NCBI GenBank assembly: GCA_003152015.1
Contig: PLZF01000055.1
Span: 1 to 64,000, forward strand
DNA length: 64,000 nucleotides
Direction of reading: 5' to 3'
Source: Acidimicrobiaceae bacterium
GTDB lineage: Bacteria; Actinomycetota; Acidimicrobiia; Acidimicrobiales; RAAP-2
Part shown: positions 10,673 to 20,104 of the stretch, in pieces
How positions within the stretch are numbered: the first letter of the stretch is position 1
How the letters are laid out: every line of letters begins with the position of its first letter
Notes under the pieces: model-generated
What the model was told of the DNA's origin: nothing
What the model saw: only the letters and a program-made list of their open reading frames with translations
The model's database searches: none
Program-made: the position numbers and the translations under genes

Positions 10673-11296
10673 CTACGGGGATGAAGCATCTCCCACCAGT
10701 TTGGCCGCAAGGGCCCGGAAGGCCCGGCCCCGATGGGAGACCTCGTGCTTTTCGCTGGCCGACATCTGGGCAAAGGTCCGCCCACCACCTCCGTCGGGAA
10801 CGAACACGGGGTCGTAGCCGAAGCCTCCGTCACCTACCGCTTCAGCCGTGATGACCCCGGTTACCTCGCCATCGGCCCATACTTCGCTTCCATCGGGATA
10901 CGCCACCAGCGCCACCGTATGGAATGTCGCCCGCCGACGATCAGTCCCGTCCGCCCCCACCGCCGCCAGCTCGGCCAACAACTTGGCCACGTTGTCGGCA
11001 TACGTCGCATGCTCACCGGCAAACCGGGCGGTATGGACACCGGGTGCGCCATTGAGCGCCTCCACCTCGAGACCCGTGTCGTCGGCCACTGCCGCTTCGC
11101 CGGTTCCGTCGACCAGCGCCCGGGCCTTCAGCCGGGAATTGTCGAGAAGGGTTGCTCCGGTCTCTTCGACGTCGGGAACCGATGAGGGCCGAGGCAGCAA
11201 GATGAGGCCCGGAACCGCTTTGAGGAGAGCACCGATTTCGGCCGCCTTGTCCGAATTGGAGCTCGCCAATACCAGCCGCAGGCTTCCCTCGGTCAT
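10673..11296 (-). CDS. rdgB: RdgB/HAM1 family non-canonical purine NTP pyrophosphatase
   Basis: [18 protein letters not shown]...[29 protein letters not shown]...[21 protein letters not shown]. Confidence 0.93.
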   Translation of the reverse strand: MTEGSLRLVLASSNSDKAAEIGALLKAVPGLILLPRPSSVPDVEETGATLLDNSRLKARALVDGTGEAAVADDTGLEVEALNGAPGVHTARFAGEHATYADNVAKLLAELAAVGADGTDRRRATFHTVALVAYPDGSEVWADGEVTGVITAEAVGDGGFGYDPVFVPDGGGGRTFAQMSASEKHEVSHRGRAFRALAAKLVGDASSP

Positions 11297-12057
11297 CGGG
11301 GGGTAGGTGGCACCGCGAGGACCTCGATCTGCAGGTCGAGAAGTTGGGCGATCCCGTGCTCGGCCAGGCTGAGCATCTCGTCGAGCTCGCCTTTGGCAAA
11401 CGGCATTCCCTCTGCGGTTCCCTGCACCTCGATGAATCGGCCCGAGGATGTCATCACCACATTCATGTCCACCTCAGCCCGGCTGTCCTCCTCGTAGGGG
11501 AGATCGAGCATGCATACCCCGTCCACGACGCCCACCGATATGGCCGCCACCGCCTCGGTCAGCGGATTGGTCCGAAGGGTTCCCTGCTGAATCAACCGGG
11601 TCAGCGCATCGTGGAGGGCGACGTAGGCACCGCAGATCGACGCGGTGCGGGTTCCGCCATCAGCCTGGAGGACGTCGCAGTCCACCGTGATCTGCATCTC
11701 GCCCAACGCAACCATGTCGCATACCGACCTCAGGGATCGACCGATGAGGCGTTGGATCTCCTGGGTGCGGCCCGACTGTTTCCCTTTGGCCGCTTCTCGT
11801 GACACCCGTTCTGCTGTCGAGCCCGGGAGGAGCGAGTACTCGGCGGTCACCCACCCTTTTCCGGTTCCACGCATCCATGGCGGCACCCGGTCCTCCACCG
11901 AGGCGGTGCATAACACCCGGGTCCGTCCCATCGACACCAATACCGACCCCGGAGCGAACACGGTGAAGTCGCGCTCGAACCGGGCCAAGCGAAGCTCGTC
12001 GGTCTTCCGACCGTCTCCACGTAGACCGTTCTTTTTGCCCTCGGTTGCTTGGCTCAC
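11293..12057 (-). CDS. rph: Ribonuclease PH
   Basis: [43 protein letters not shown] and [24 protein letters not shown]. Confidence 0.95.
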   Translation of the reverse strand: MSQATEGKKNGLRGDGRKTDELRLARFERDFTVFAPGSVLVSMGRTRVLCTASVEDRVPPWMRGTGKGWVTAEYSLLPGSTAERVSREAAKGKQSGRTQEIQRLIGRSLRSVCDMVALGEMQITVDCDVLQADGGTRTASICGAYVALHDALTRLIQQGTLRTNPLTEAVAAISVGVVDGVCMLDLPYEEDSRAEVDMNVVMTSSGRFIEVQGTAEGMPFAKGELDEMLSLAEHGIAQLLDLQIEVLAVPPTPR

Positions 12058-12809
12058 AGCGTAAATTCCTTTCCAATAACGGCTTGTTCGACCCGACCGC
12101 CGAAGGCGGCTTCGGCCTCTTCGAGCACCGCGGCCGCGTCAACTGTCGGCCACCGATGAGTGATGACAAGGCGCCGGGCGCCGGCCCTTTTGGCCTGCTC
12201 CCCCGCCTGTCGCCCGCTCATGTGTTGTGCCGTTCCTTCGTGTTCGGAGGTGTAGGTCGCCTCGCACAGGACGAGATCCAGGTCGCTCCCCAGATCAGCC
12301 AATGGCCAACCGGGCCCGGAGTCGGCAGAGTAGCCCAGAGAGAGTCCTCCGCAGTCAATGCGGACGGCCAGCGTCTCGCCACTGTGCTCGGTCCGACGGA
12401 ACCCACAGGTCATGTCGCCCACTTCGATTCGGTCCCCATCAGCCACCGTGCGCCACTCGAGCACCCGGGAGTCCTCGAGGTGGGCCCGGGAAGCCATCCC
12501 CTGGGGAGCCAGCACCGGGATGTCGGTCCGGCCGGAGACCAACTGGGCGTGGGTGGCCAGACCGTAGAGGTCGGTCCAGTGGTCGGGGTGATGGTGGCTG
12601 ATCACAACGGCATCCACCGAGGCAGGATCCGCGACCTGTTGGAGGTTGGCGAAGGTGCCGGGTCCGACGTCCACCAGCAGACAGGCGGTGGCAGAACGAA
12701 TCAGGTACCCGCTGGTGGCACCTCCGGGACCTGGCCAACTCCCATCGCAGCCGAGCACCACCACCGAAAGTATCGGGGCATCACTGTCTCCCGGAATCAG
12801 ATCGTCCAT
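12054..12809 (-). CDS. MBL-fold metallo-hydrolase (Rv1339-like)
   Basis: [17 protein letters not shown] metal-binding motif; same neighbourhood as mycobacterial Rv1339. Confidence 0.85.
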   Translation of the reverse strand: MDDLIPGDSDAPILSVVVLGCDGSWPGPGGATSGYLIRSATACLLVDVGPGTFANLQQVADPASVDAVVISHHHPDHWTDLYGLATHAQLVSGRTDIPVLAPQGMASRAHLEDSRVLEWRTVADGDRIEVGDMTCGFRRTEHSGETLAVRIDCGGLSLGYSADSGPGWPLADLGSDLDLVLCEATYTSEHEGTAQHMSGRQAGEQAKRAGARRLVITHRWPTVDAAAVLEEAEAAFGGRVEQAVIGKEFTL

Positions 12810-12851
12810 CAACTCAGGTTAGGCACCGTCTCCGAACCCGTGGCTCTCCGT

Positions 12852-13799
12852 TTAGAAATAGATGGTTTCCTTGGCCCGCTTCTCGACGACATCGAGGTCA
12901 TCGGTCCACGCCCCGGTCGACAGGTACTTCCAGCCGCCGTCGGCCGCCACCACCACAATGGTTCCCCTATCGATCGACTCTGCGCACTTTGCGGCGCCGG
13001 CTAATGCTGCACCCGAAGAGATGCCGGCGAAAATGCCCACCTCGGTCAATCTCCGGGTCCATTCGATCGACTCCCTGGGTCGGACGATCTTCTTCCCGTC
13101 GAGCAGTTCGGCCCCCCCGCTGTCTATGAAGATGGGGGGGATATAGCCGTCGTCAAGATTACGGAGGCCGTCGACCATCTCCCCGGCCGGGGGCTCGACG
13201 GCCAATATTTTCACATCAGGATTGTGCTCTTTCAGGTAGCGGCCACAGCCGAGCAGGGTTCCCGACGTGCCGAGTCCGGCCACGAAATGGGTGATCTCGG
13301 GGCAGTCCCGCCAGATCTCGGGCCCGGTGCCCTGGTAGTGCGCCTTGGGGTTGGCCGGGTTGGCGTACTGGTAGAGAAATGCCCACTCGGGGTGATCGGC
13401 GGCCAGGTCCCGGGCCATCTTCACCGCACCATTGGAGCCCTCGGACCCGGGGGACTCAATGATTTCGGCTCCCCACACCTCGAGCAACTGCCGACGTTCG
13501 GGCGAGACGTTGGACGGAAGGACCACGGTGAGGTGGTAACCCTTCAGCTTGCAGACCATGGCCATGCCGATGCCGGTGTTACCCGACGTCGGCTCGATGA
13601 GCGTCTGCCCGGGAGACAGGCGCCTGTCGCTCTCGGCCTGCTCGATCATCGACAGAGCGATGCGGTCTTTGACGGAACCGCTGGGATTCTGACCCTCGAG
13701 TTTGATGAGGATGCGGGCGTCGGGGTTCGGGCTGAGCGCGGTGATGTCGACCAACGGCGTATTGCCGATGAGGTCGAGGACCGAGCCGTAAAGAGTCAC
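12852..13799 (-). CDS. cysM: O-phosphoserine/CysO-dependent cysteine synthase CysM
   Basis: SLDLIGNTPLVDI-like start, EGQNPSGSVKDRIA PLP-Lys region, EPTSGNTGIGMAMV; GTG start overlaps cysO stop. Confidence 0.9.
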   Translation of the reverse strand: MTLYGSVLDLIGNTPLVDITALSPNPDARILIKLEGQNPSGSVKDRIALSMIEQAESDRRLSPGQTLIEPTSGNTGIGMAMVCKLKGYHLTVVLPSNVSPERRQLLEVWGAEIIESPGSEGSNGAVKMARDLAADHPEWAFLYQYANPANPKAHYQGTGPEIWRDCPEITHFVAGLGTSGTLLGCGRYLKEHNPDVKILAVEPPAGEMVDGLRNLDDGYIPPIFIDSGGAELLDGKKIVRPRESIEWTRRLTEVGIFAGISSGAALAGAAKCAESIDRGTIVVVAADGGWKYLSTGAWTDDLDVVEKRAKETIYF

Positions 13800-14101
13800 G
13801 TCGGTAGGGACCGGGATGAGCCGACAGCACCCCCGGCGACGGCGGGGAGGATCGACACTTCGTCCGAGTCGGTGACCGGGGTGTCGAGTGCCGACATATA
13901 TCGAACGTCGTCGTCGTTCACGTATACATTCACGAACTTATGGAGCGTGCCGTCGCCATTGATGACCTGACCCGATAGCCCGGGATACTCGCTGGCCAAC
14001 GCAGTCAGGACCTCCCCCACGGTGGCACCGTCGGCGGTGACGTCTTTTGCTCCTCCGGCATGCGACCGTAGGACGGTCGGCAGATGCACTGTGACGGACA
14101 C
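13796..14101 (-). CDS. cysO: CysO-like ubiquitin-fold sulfur carrier (MoaD/ThiS family) with 10-residue C-terminal extension after Gly-Gly
   Basis: MSVTVHLPTVLRSHAGGAKDVTADGATVGEVLTAL...FVNVYVNDDDVRYMSALDTPVTDSDEVSILPAVAGG-AVGSSRSLPT; directly upstream of cysM. Confidence 0.92.
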   Translation of the reverse strand: MSVTVHLPTVLRSHAGGAKDVTADGATVGEVLTALASEYPGLSGQVINGDGTLHKFVNVYVNDDDVRYMSALDTPVTDSDEVSILPAVAGGAVGSSRSLPT

Positions 14102-14197
14102 TGGTCCTCCCTATTGTTGCTGTGTTGGGGTAATCGTGACCGCGAGTATGGATTGGGTCCCGACGGGCGGCGAAAGCTGACTACTTCAGTGGGGATT

Positions 14198-14605
14198 CTA
14201 CCGGGACGATACCGTGACCGGTTCTTCGGTGATCACGTCGCCCTCGATCCGGTAGCTCCGGACCACCGAGCGGATGTCACGGAGTGACACCAACACGTAG
14301 TGCCAGGTCGGGTCGGGGGCCTGTGTGACGTCGGTGGGCGACGGATATGCCTCGGTGTGGGTATGAGAATGGAAGACGCCGATAATCGAGTGACCGGCAG
14401 ATTCTGCGTCGCGGTCGGCCCGCAGGTGTTCCTTCGGATCGACCGTGTACAGCTTGGCCGAGGCCGCCACATTTCGGGTCGGGTAGCAGGTGGCGACCGC
14501 CGCAGTCTCTGGATCGCCTCCCAACAGGCCGCAGGCCTCATCGGGAAGCCCGGTGAGGCAGTGAGCAACCATCTGGTGGTACACGGCTTCCGTTAAGTGC
14601 AACAT
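14198..14605 (-). CDS. mec: M67/JAMM metallopeptidase (Mec-like)
   Basis: EACGLLGG and HSHTHTEAYPSPTDVTQAPDP JAMM motif; upstream of cysO-cysM. Confidence 0.92.
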   Translation of the reverse strand: MLHLTEAVYHQMVAHCLTGLPDEACGLLGGDPETAAVATCYPTRNVAASAKLYTVDPKEHLRADRDAESAGHSIIGVFHSHTHTEAYPSPTDVTQAPDPTWHYVLVSLRDIRSVVRSYRIEGDVITEEPVTVSSR

Positions 14606-14719
14606 GGTGGGACTCAGGCTAGAGGACGTCACGGGTGGGCAGACGTTTCTGTTTCCAACAACTGCCACCCCGGCCCGGTGCACGCGTAGCGCCAATCGCC
14701 GACTACCGTCCGGAGGGTC

Positions 14720-15277
14720 ATGGCCGCGACGAAAGCCAAACTCTCCAACAAAACAGCCGGCGCCAAAGGTTCGTCCAAGGGAACCGGCGCCCAGGCCGGG
14801 CGCGACGCCAACCGCGTGGTCGCCTCCAATCGGCGCGCCCGCCACGATTACGAGATCATCGACACCGTCGAGTGCGGGGTGGTGCTCCAGGGCTCGGAGG
14901 TGAAATCGCTGCGTGAGGGTCGCATTGCCTTACAAGATGCCTACGGTCGCATCATTGATGGCGAGGTGTGGCTCTTCGGGGTGCATGTTCCCCCTTACGC
15001 TCAAGCCAACGGGGTCGGTGCCCACGATCCTGATCGGAGACGCAAGCTGCTTCTCCACCGACGGCAGATCGATGAGTGGATGGGTCGTAGTCAGCAGCAG
15101 TCCCTCACCATGGTGCCGCTTTCCATCTACTTCAGTGACGGGCGGGCCAAGGTGGAGCTGGCGCTGGCCAAGGGACGTCGCCAGTACGACAAGCGTCATG
15201 CCATCGCCAGTCGGGACGCCAGTCGGGAAGCGGCGAGGGAAGTCCGGGCGGCGACCAAGGGCTCCGGTTACCGCTGA
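14720..15277 (+). CDS. smpB: SsrA-binding protein SmpB
   Basis: YEIIDTVECGVVLQGSEVKSLREGRIALQDAYGRI and RQYDKRHAIASRDA; tmRNA immediately downstream. Confidence 0.96.
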   Translation: MAATKAKLSNKTAGAKGSSKGTGAQAGRDANRVVASNRRARHDYEIIDTVECGVVLQGSEVKSLREGRIALQDAYGRIIDGEVWLFGVHVPPYAQANGVGAHDPDRRRKLLLHRRQIDEWMGRSQQQSLTMVPLSIYFSDGRAKVELALAKGRRQYDKRHAIASRDASREAAREVRAATKGSGYR

Positions 15278-15379
15278 CGGCTGCTCGGGCCCGGGCTGGG
15301 CCGGGGAGGCGAACCCAGTCACCCCGAGTACAATGGGGGACCGGTCGACCACGGTGGTCGATTGGACCAATCATCACCA

Positions 15380-15727
15380 GGGGGTGACAGGCTTCGACTC
15401 TGGTCGTCGATGTGGGAGAAGCGAGCCGTGGTCTCCGGAGCCACGTTAAAGAGCCGGAACAAAAAATAAACGCCGAGGCTCGCCTCGTGCTCGCAGCCTA
15501 GAAACTGCGACGTCCGACCGGTCTCAGTCCTACGGGTCGGAACCGGGCGCCATCAAGTAGGACTCACCTGAGCGGTTTCGCCGACTGACCACCAGGGACA
15601 TTTCAGTCGGATACGGAACTTCGCTGCCGCCGGTAGCGGTGATGATCCTGACAATCCAACACCGGCTGCGCTCGGAGAAGACCCACTGAGAAGCTAGGGG
15701 ACGCGGGTTCGATTCCCGCCACCTCCA
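15380..15727 (+). ncRNA. ssrA: transfer-messenger RNA (tmRNA)
   Basis: 5' GGGGGTGACAGGCTTCGAC and 3' GGGTTCGATTCCCGCCACCTCCA; acceptor GGGGGTG pairs with CACCTCC; immediately downstream of smpB. Confidence 0.95.
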
Positions 15728-15729
15728 CT

Positions 15730-15763
15730 GATGCCTGACCTGTTTTCCCGCAGGTCAGGCATC
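15730..15763 (+). terminator. Perfect 13-bp hairpin downstream of ssrA
   Basis: GATGCCTGACCTG-ttttcccg-CAGGTCAGGCATC. Confidence 0.8.
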
Positions 15764-15832
15764 TGCACTTTCCGGGAAGCGACCAGCCATACCGGCCCCG
15801 AATTCGCTCCGAGGGTGCACTCATCAGCCGAC

Positions 15833-16003
15833 TTAGAGGTAATGGGGCGGAGTCTCGTGTTGGTCCCGCCGGGACTGTCGGAGCTCCGCCCGGAGCCGAT
15901 CGAGCTGGGCCTTCAGGCGAGCGACCTCGGTAGTTAGTGAGGCGATGGCCTCTGCGTCGCTGTCTGCATCGCGCTTCGGGTCAGATGTCCCCTGCGGTTC
16001 CAT
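15833..16003 (-). CDS. Small coiled-coil-like protein, 56 aa (below the length cut of the ORF track)
   Basis: Translation MEPQGTSDPKRDADSDAEAIASLTTEVARLKAQLDRLRAELRQSRRDQHETPPHYL; heptad-like Leu spacing. Confidence 0.5.
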   Translation of the reverse strand: MEPQGTSDPKRDADSDAEAIASLTTEVARLKAQLDRLRAELRQSRRDQHETPPHYL

Positions 16004-16163
16004 TGCAACGAGTCTGCCCTTTCATCAGCTGCTTCCGCTCGAGTTGTCCAGTAAATCTGGTCAGTGCATCCAGTCCGGCCCGCGGACCACCGTGCCTGCT
16101 ACCACTCAAGACTGGAGGCGACCGCTTCAGGAACAACACTGCTCACCGATCTCCTCTCCGGCC

Positions 16164-16802
16164 TCACTCTGGGACGGAATTTGGTGGTCGAGGGGGTGGC
16201 GTCCACTCGATCGCTGCCTCAAACACGGCGGCCACGTCGTTGGCGTACAAGGCGACAGCGGTGCCGCCCAGCTGGACCACCGACATGAGCAGCGAGAGCA
16301 CCACGGCGACCACACCATTGGCGATGGTGACCGGATCGATGTCCGGACGGACCGATCCGTTGAGCTGTCCGGTGCGGAGCCGCTCGGCGCATACCTTGCG
16401 GAGCTCTTCGAGGGCCGGCATTTCGAGCACCCGATCGGTCACCTCGGGCTCGAGGCCTGCGAGCAGTCGACGGGCCAGCGGGTGGGATTCAAGGGCACCG
16501 ACCAGAGTGACGATGAGCGCTTGGCGCCAGTCCCGGATGCTGAGCTCCGTGATGGCGCTGGACAGCCCTACTTCGATCACCGCGGCGGCGTCCTCGTCGA
16601 CGGCCGCGAGGAACAGGGCTTCCTTGCTGGGAAAATAGGCGTAGGCGATGGTGCCACCCACCGACGCGTCGCGAGCGATATCAGCGACGGACGTCGACCG
16701 GTAGCCCTCGCGACCGAACCTGGCGATGGCGGCGTCGAGGATCGCCCGGCGGGTCTGCGCGCCTTTGCCCTGTGCCGTTACCTCCGGTTCGGATTCCATC
16801 AT
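16164..16802 (-). CDS. TetR family transcriptional regulator
   Basis: TRRAILDAAIARFGREGYRSTSVADIARDASVGGTIAYAYFPSKEALF helix-turn-helix. Confidence 0.9.
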   Translation of the reverse strand: MMESEPEVTAQGKGAQTRRAILDAAIARFGREGYRSTSVADIARDASVGGTIAYAYFPSKEALFLAAVDEDAAAVIEVGLSSAITELSIRDWRQALIVTLVGALESHPLARRLLAGLEPEVTDRVLEMPALEELRKVCAERLRTGQLNGSVRPDIDPVTIANGVVAVVLSLLMSVVQLGGTAVALYANDVAAVFEAAIEWTPPPRPPNSVPE

Positions 16803-16822
16803 CTTCGCAGCCTAGCAATATT

Positions 16823-16851
16823 GATGACTTGAGGAAATCACTCAAATCATC
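16823..16851. promoter_or_regulatory. Inverted repeat, candidate TetR operator
   Basis: GATGACTTGAG-gaaatca-CTCAAATCATC in the 55-bp divergent intergenic region (11-bp arms, one mismatch). Confidence 0.65.
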
Positions 16852-16857
16852 TACGTT

Positions 16858-17763
16858 ATGGCAACCAGACCGCTTCCCGGGAGAGGACACACAATCACCC
16901 AGACCCGCAACCCCGACCGCAAGGTTCCCACGCGCCGCATGTCCTTCGAGGAGTCGCTCCGAGACGTGCCCAAGGGCTTCGCCGCGGGCGGCGACTTGAT
17001 CGGCTGTCACCTCACCTCGTCGCTGTCGGCGGTGTTTCCCGACGGAGAGGACTTCTTCGTACGCTCGGTGCGGCATTTCCGTGACCAGATCGTGGACCCC
17101 GAGCTGAAGCGCCAGGTGGCCGGCTTCATCGGGCAAGAGGCAGTGCACGGCCGGGAACACCGGGTGTTCAACGACCGCCTCGACGAGCTCGGCTATCCGA
17201 CCAAGCGCTTCGAGCGGTTCACCAAGCGGGGCCTCGCCATCCGTGAGCGCCTGCTGTCACCGAAGTCCAACCTGGCGGCAACCGCCGCCCTCGAGCACTT
17301 CACCGCCACCCTGGCCGAGCTCGTGCTCACCAGCGAGGAGACCCGGCGCCTATTCGGCCACCAGGCGGTCAGGGATCTATTCGTGTGGCACGCCCTCGAG
17401 GAGTCCGAGCACAAGGCCGTCGCCTTCGACGTCTACAAGGCGGTCGGGGGTGGCGAACGCATGCGGGTGATGACGATGAACGTCCTGCGCTTCGGCTTCG
17501 TGGTCGGAATGGCGGCGCAGGTCATCGTGTCCCTACTGGGCGATCGGGCGACCTACCGACGCGGCAACCTCCGCCGGAGCTGGCGCACCTTCCGACTTTC
17601 GCCCATCGTGAGTCAAGAGCTCTGGCGCCAGCTGCGCGACTACAACCGACCTGATTTCCACCCTGAGGATCGTGATACCACCCAGCTCGTCGAGCAGTGG
17701 CGCAGCGTGCTGTTCGGGGAGCACGGCACCCTGAACGACAAACTCGCCACCTCGGCCGCCTGA
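16858..17763 (+). CDS. Metal-dependent hydrolase (COG3687/PF10118-like)
   Basis: FPDGEDFFVRSVRHF...FIGQEAVHGREHRVFN...WHALEESEHKAVAFDVY. Confidence 0.8.
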   Translation: MATRPLPGRGHTITQTRNPDRKVPTRRMSFEESLRDVPKGFAAGGDLIGCHLTSSLSAVFPDGEDFFVRSVRHFRDQIVDPELKRQVAGFIGQEAVHGREHRVFNDRLDELGYPTKRFERFTKRGLAIRERLLSPKSNLAATAALEHFTATLAELVLTSEETRRLFGHQAVRDLFVWHALEESEHKAVAFDVYKAVGGGERMRVMTMNVLRFGFVVGMAAQVIVSLLGDRATYRRGNLRRSWRTFRLSPIVSQELWRQLRDYNRPDFHPEDRDTTQLVEQWRSVLFGEHGTLNDKLATSAA

Positions 17764-17777
17764 AGGAGCTGGCCATC

Positions 17778-19259
17778 GTGGAGCATCTTGACGTATTGAT
17801 CGTGGGGGCCGGCTTGTCCGGCATCGGGGCCGGCCATTACCTGCAAACGAAGTGCCCGTGGGCCTCCTACGCCATCTTCGAGGCGCGTGATGCCATCGGG
17901 GGAACGTGGGACCTATTCCGCTACCCGGGCATCCGCTCGGACTCTGACATGTTCACCCTGGGCTACTCCTTCCGTCCCTGGGACGGCGAAAAGTCGATTG
18001 CCGACGGCGACTCGATCCTGCAGTACATCAAGGACACCGCCGCCGAGGCCGGCATTGACCAGCGGATTCGATTCAACCACCGGATCGTCCGGGCGGACTG
18101 GTCCACCGACGAAGCCTGCTGGCATGTCACCGCGGAGCGGAGCGACACCGGCGAGACAGTGGAGGTCACCTGCGGCTTCGTCTTCTCGTGCAGCGGCTAC
18201 TACCGCTACGACCGGGGCTACCTGCCCGACTTCGCCGGCATGGACCGCTTCGAAGGGACCATCGTGCACCCTCAGGCGTGGCCCCAGGATCTCGACTACG
18301 CCGGAAAGCGTGTGGTGGTGATCGGCAGCGGTGCCACTGCGGTGACGCTGGTTCCCTCCATGGCCGCCACTGCGGGGCACGTGACCATGCTCCAGCGCTC
18401 GCCGACCTACATCCTTTCGCTGCCGGCCAAGGACCCCATCGCCAACCTGCTCCGGCGGGTGCTGCCCGAGCGCTACTCGGGACCCGTCATCCGGTGGTTC
18501 AAGGCCCTCACCACCCAGGCGTCCTATGTGCTGAGCAAGCGCCGGCCCGCATTCGTAAAACGGGTCCTCCGTAGGCAGCTCGAGCGCCAGCTCCCCGACG
18601 GCTACGACATCGACACCCACTTCACTCCCCGGTACGACCCGTGGGACCAGAGGCTCTGTGTCGTCCCCAACGGCGACCTGTTCAAGGCCATTGCCTCCGA
18701 CACAGTGTCGGTGGTCACCGATCACATCGACACATTTAACGAGAAGGGCCTCCTGCTCCGGTCGGGCGCCGAGCTGGAAGCTGACATCATCGTCACGGCC
18801 ACCGGCATCGAGCTCCTCTTCGTCGGTGGCATCGAGTTGTCGGTCGACGGTGAGGCCGTCGACTTCGCCGGCAAGCTGACCTACAAGGGCATGATGCTCG
18901 AGGGCGTGCCGAACTTCGCCGTCGCCATCGGCTACACCAATGCGTCGTGGACGCTGAAGTGCGACCTCACCTGTGACTACGTATGCCGCTTGCTGAACCG
19001 TATGCAATCGACCGGACAGCGGCAGTGCACACCCGTCAACCTGGACGCGACGGTGGCCTCCCTGCCACTGCTCGGCCTCAGTTCCGGTTACGTAGAGCGC
19101 TCAGCCGATCGCTTCCCGAAACAAGGTTCCAAGTTCCCGTGGCAGGTCCACCAGAGCTACCTGCGCGACTACCGGGCACTCAAGATGAGCAGCATTGAAG
19201 ATACCGCCATGGTGTTGTCCAACCCCATCCGCCAGACGGCCGGCACGGCCACCTCCTGA
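17778..19259 (+). CDS. Flavin-containing (Baeyer-Villiger type/EthA-like) monooxygenase
   Basis: DVLIVGAGLSGIGAGHYL FAD motif, FRYPGIRSDSDMFTLGYSFRPW, VVVIGSGATAVTLVPSMA NADPH motif. Confidence 0.9.
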   Translation: MEHLDVLIVGAGLSGIGAGHYLQTKCPWASYAIFEARDAIGGTWDLFRYPGIRSDSDMFTLGYSFRPWDGEKSIADGDSILQYIKDTAAEAGIDQRIRFNHRIVRADWSTDEACWHVTAERSDTGETVEVTCGFVFSCSGYYRYDRGYLPDFAGMDRFEGTIVHPQAWPQDLDYAGKRVVVIGSGATAVTLVPSMAATAGHVTMLQRSPTYILSLPAKDPIANLLRRVLPERYSGPVIRWFKALTTQASYVLSKRRPAFVKRVLRRQLERQLPDGYDIDTHFTPRYDPWDQRLCVVPNGDLFKAIASDTVSVVTDHIDTFNEKGLLLRSGAELEADIIVTATGIELLFVGGIELSVDGEAVDFAGKLTYKGMMLEGVPNFAVAIGYTNASWTLKCDLTCDYVCRLLNRMQSTGQRQCTPVNLDATVASLPLLGLSSGYVERSADRFPKQGSKFPWQVHQSYLRDYRALKMSSIEDTAMVLSNPIRQTAGTATS

Positions 19260-19273
19260 GAGAGCAGACGATC

Positions 19274-20104
19274 ATGAAGACCTTCAACGGCAGTGTCGCC
19301 GCCATCACCGGCGCCTCCTCGGGAATCGGAAGAGCCCTTGCCCGGGATCTCGCTGCCCGTGGCGCCCACCTCGCCCTATCCGACATCGATGAGGTCGGCC
19401 TGGCCGAGACCGTCACCCTCTGCGAGGGCTTTGGAGTGAAGGTCAGCTCCCAGCACCTCGACGTCGCCGACCGCGTCGCCATGTACGCCTGGGCCGACAA
19501 AGTCGTGGACGACCACGGCAAGGTGAACCTGATCATCAACAACGCCGGCGTCGCTCTGGGCGCCACCATCGAGGCCATGTCCTACGAGGACTTCGAGTGG
19601 CTGATGAACATCAACTTCTGGGGCGTCGTCTACGGGACCAAGGCGTTCCTCCCCCACCTGAAGGCAGCCGGTGAGGGCCACGTGGTCAACCTATCGAGCG
19701 TGTTCGGGTTGATGAGCATCCCCTCGCAGTCGGCATACAACGCGGCAAAGTTCGCGGTCCGCGGTTTCACCGATGCCCTGCGCCTGGAACTGGAGATGGA
19801 GGGAGCCGGAGTCTCGTGCACAACTGTCCACCCGGGCGGCATCAAGACCAATATCGCCCGCAACGCGCGAATAGACGCCAGCGTCGCTTCCCTCGCCGGT
19901 GATCCAGATACCGCACGCAACAACTTTGACAAGGTGGCGCTCACCAGCCCCGAGAAGGCCGCCCGCCAAATCCTTGCTGCCGTCGAGCACGATCGGCGTC
20001 GAGCGCTGATCGGGCCGGACGCCAAGGTATTCGACTTCGTCTCGCGGCTTCCTGCCGGTCTCTATCAACGTGTGCTCGTCAAAGGGGCAAAGCGCCGTCG
20101 ATGA
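19274..20104 (+). CDS. Short-chain dehydrogenase/reductase
   Basis: AAITGASSGIGRALA, NNAG, SAYNAAKFAVRGFTDALR catalytic motif. Confidence 0.92.
   Translation: MKTFNGSVAAITGASSGIGRALARDLAARGAHLALSDIDEVGLAETVTLCEGFGVKVSSQHLDVADRVAMYAWADKVVDDHGKVNLIINNAGVALGATIEAMSYEDFEWLMNINFWGVVYGTKAFLPHLKAAGEGHVVNLSSVFGLMSIPSQSAYNAAKFAVRGFTDALRLELEMEGAGVSCTTVHPGGIKTNIARNARIDASVASLAGDPDTARNNFDKVALTSPEKAARQILAAVEHDRRRALIGPDAKVFDFVSRLPAGLYQRVLVKGAKRRR

Noticed and set aside
12045-13004. 319-aa plus-strand ORF
   Set aside because: Antisense shadow of the MBL hydrolase and cysM genes; biased low-complexity composition typical of GC-rich antisense frames
17913-19007. 364-aa minus-strand ORF
   Set aside because: Antisense to the flavin monooxygenase, which carries clear FAD/NADPH motifs
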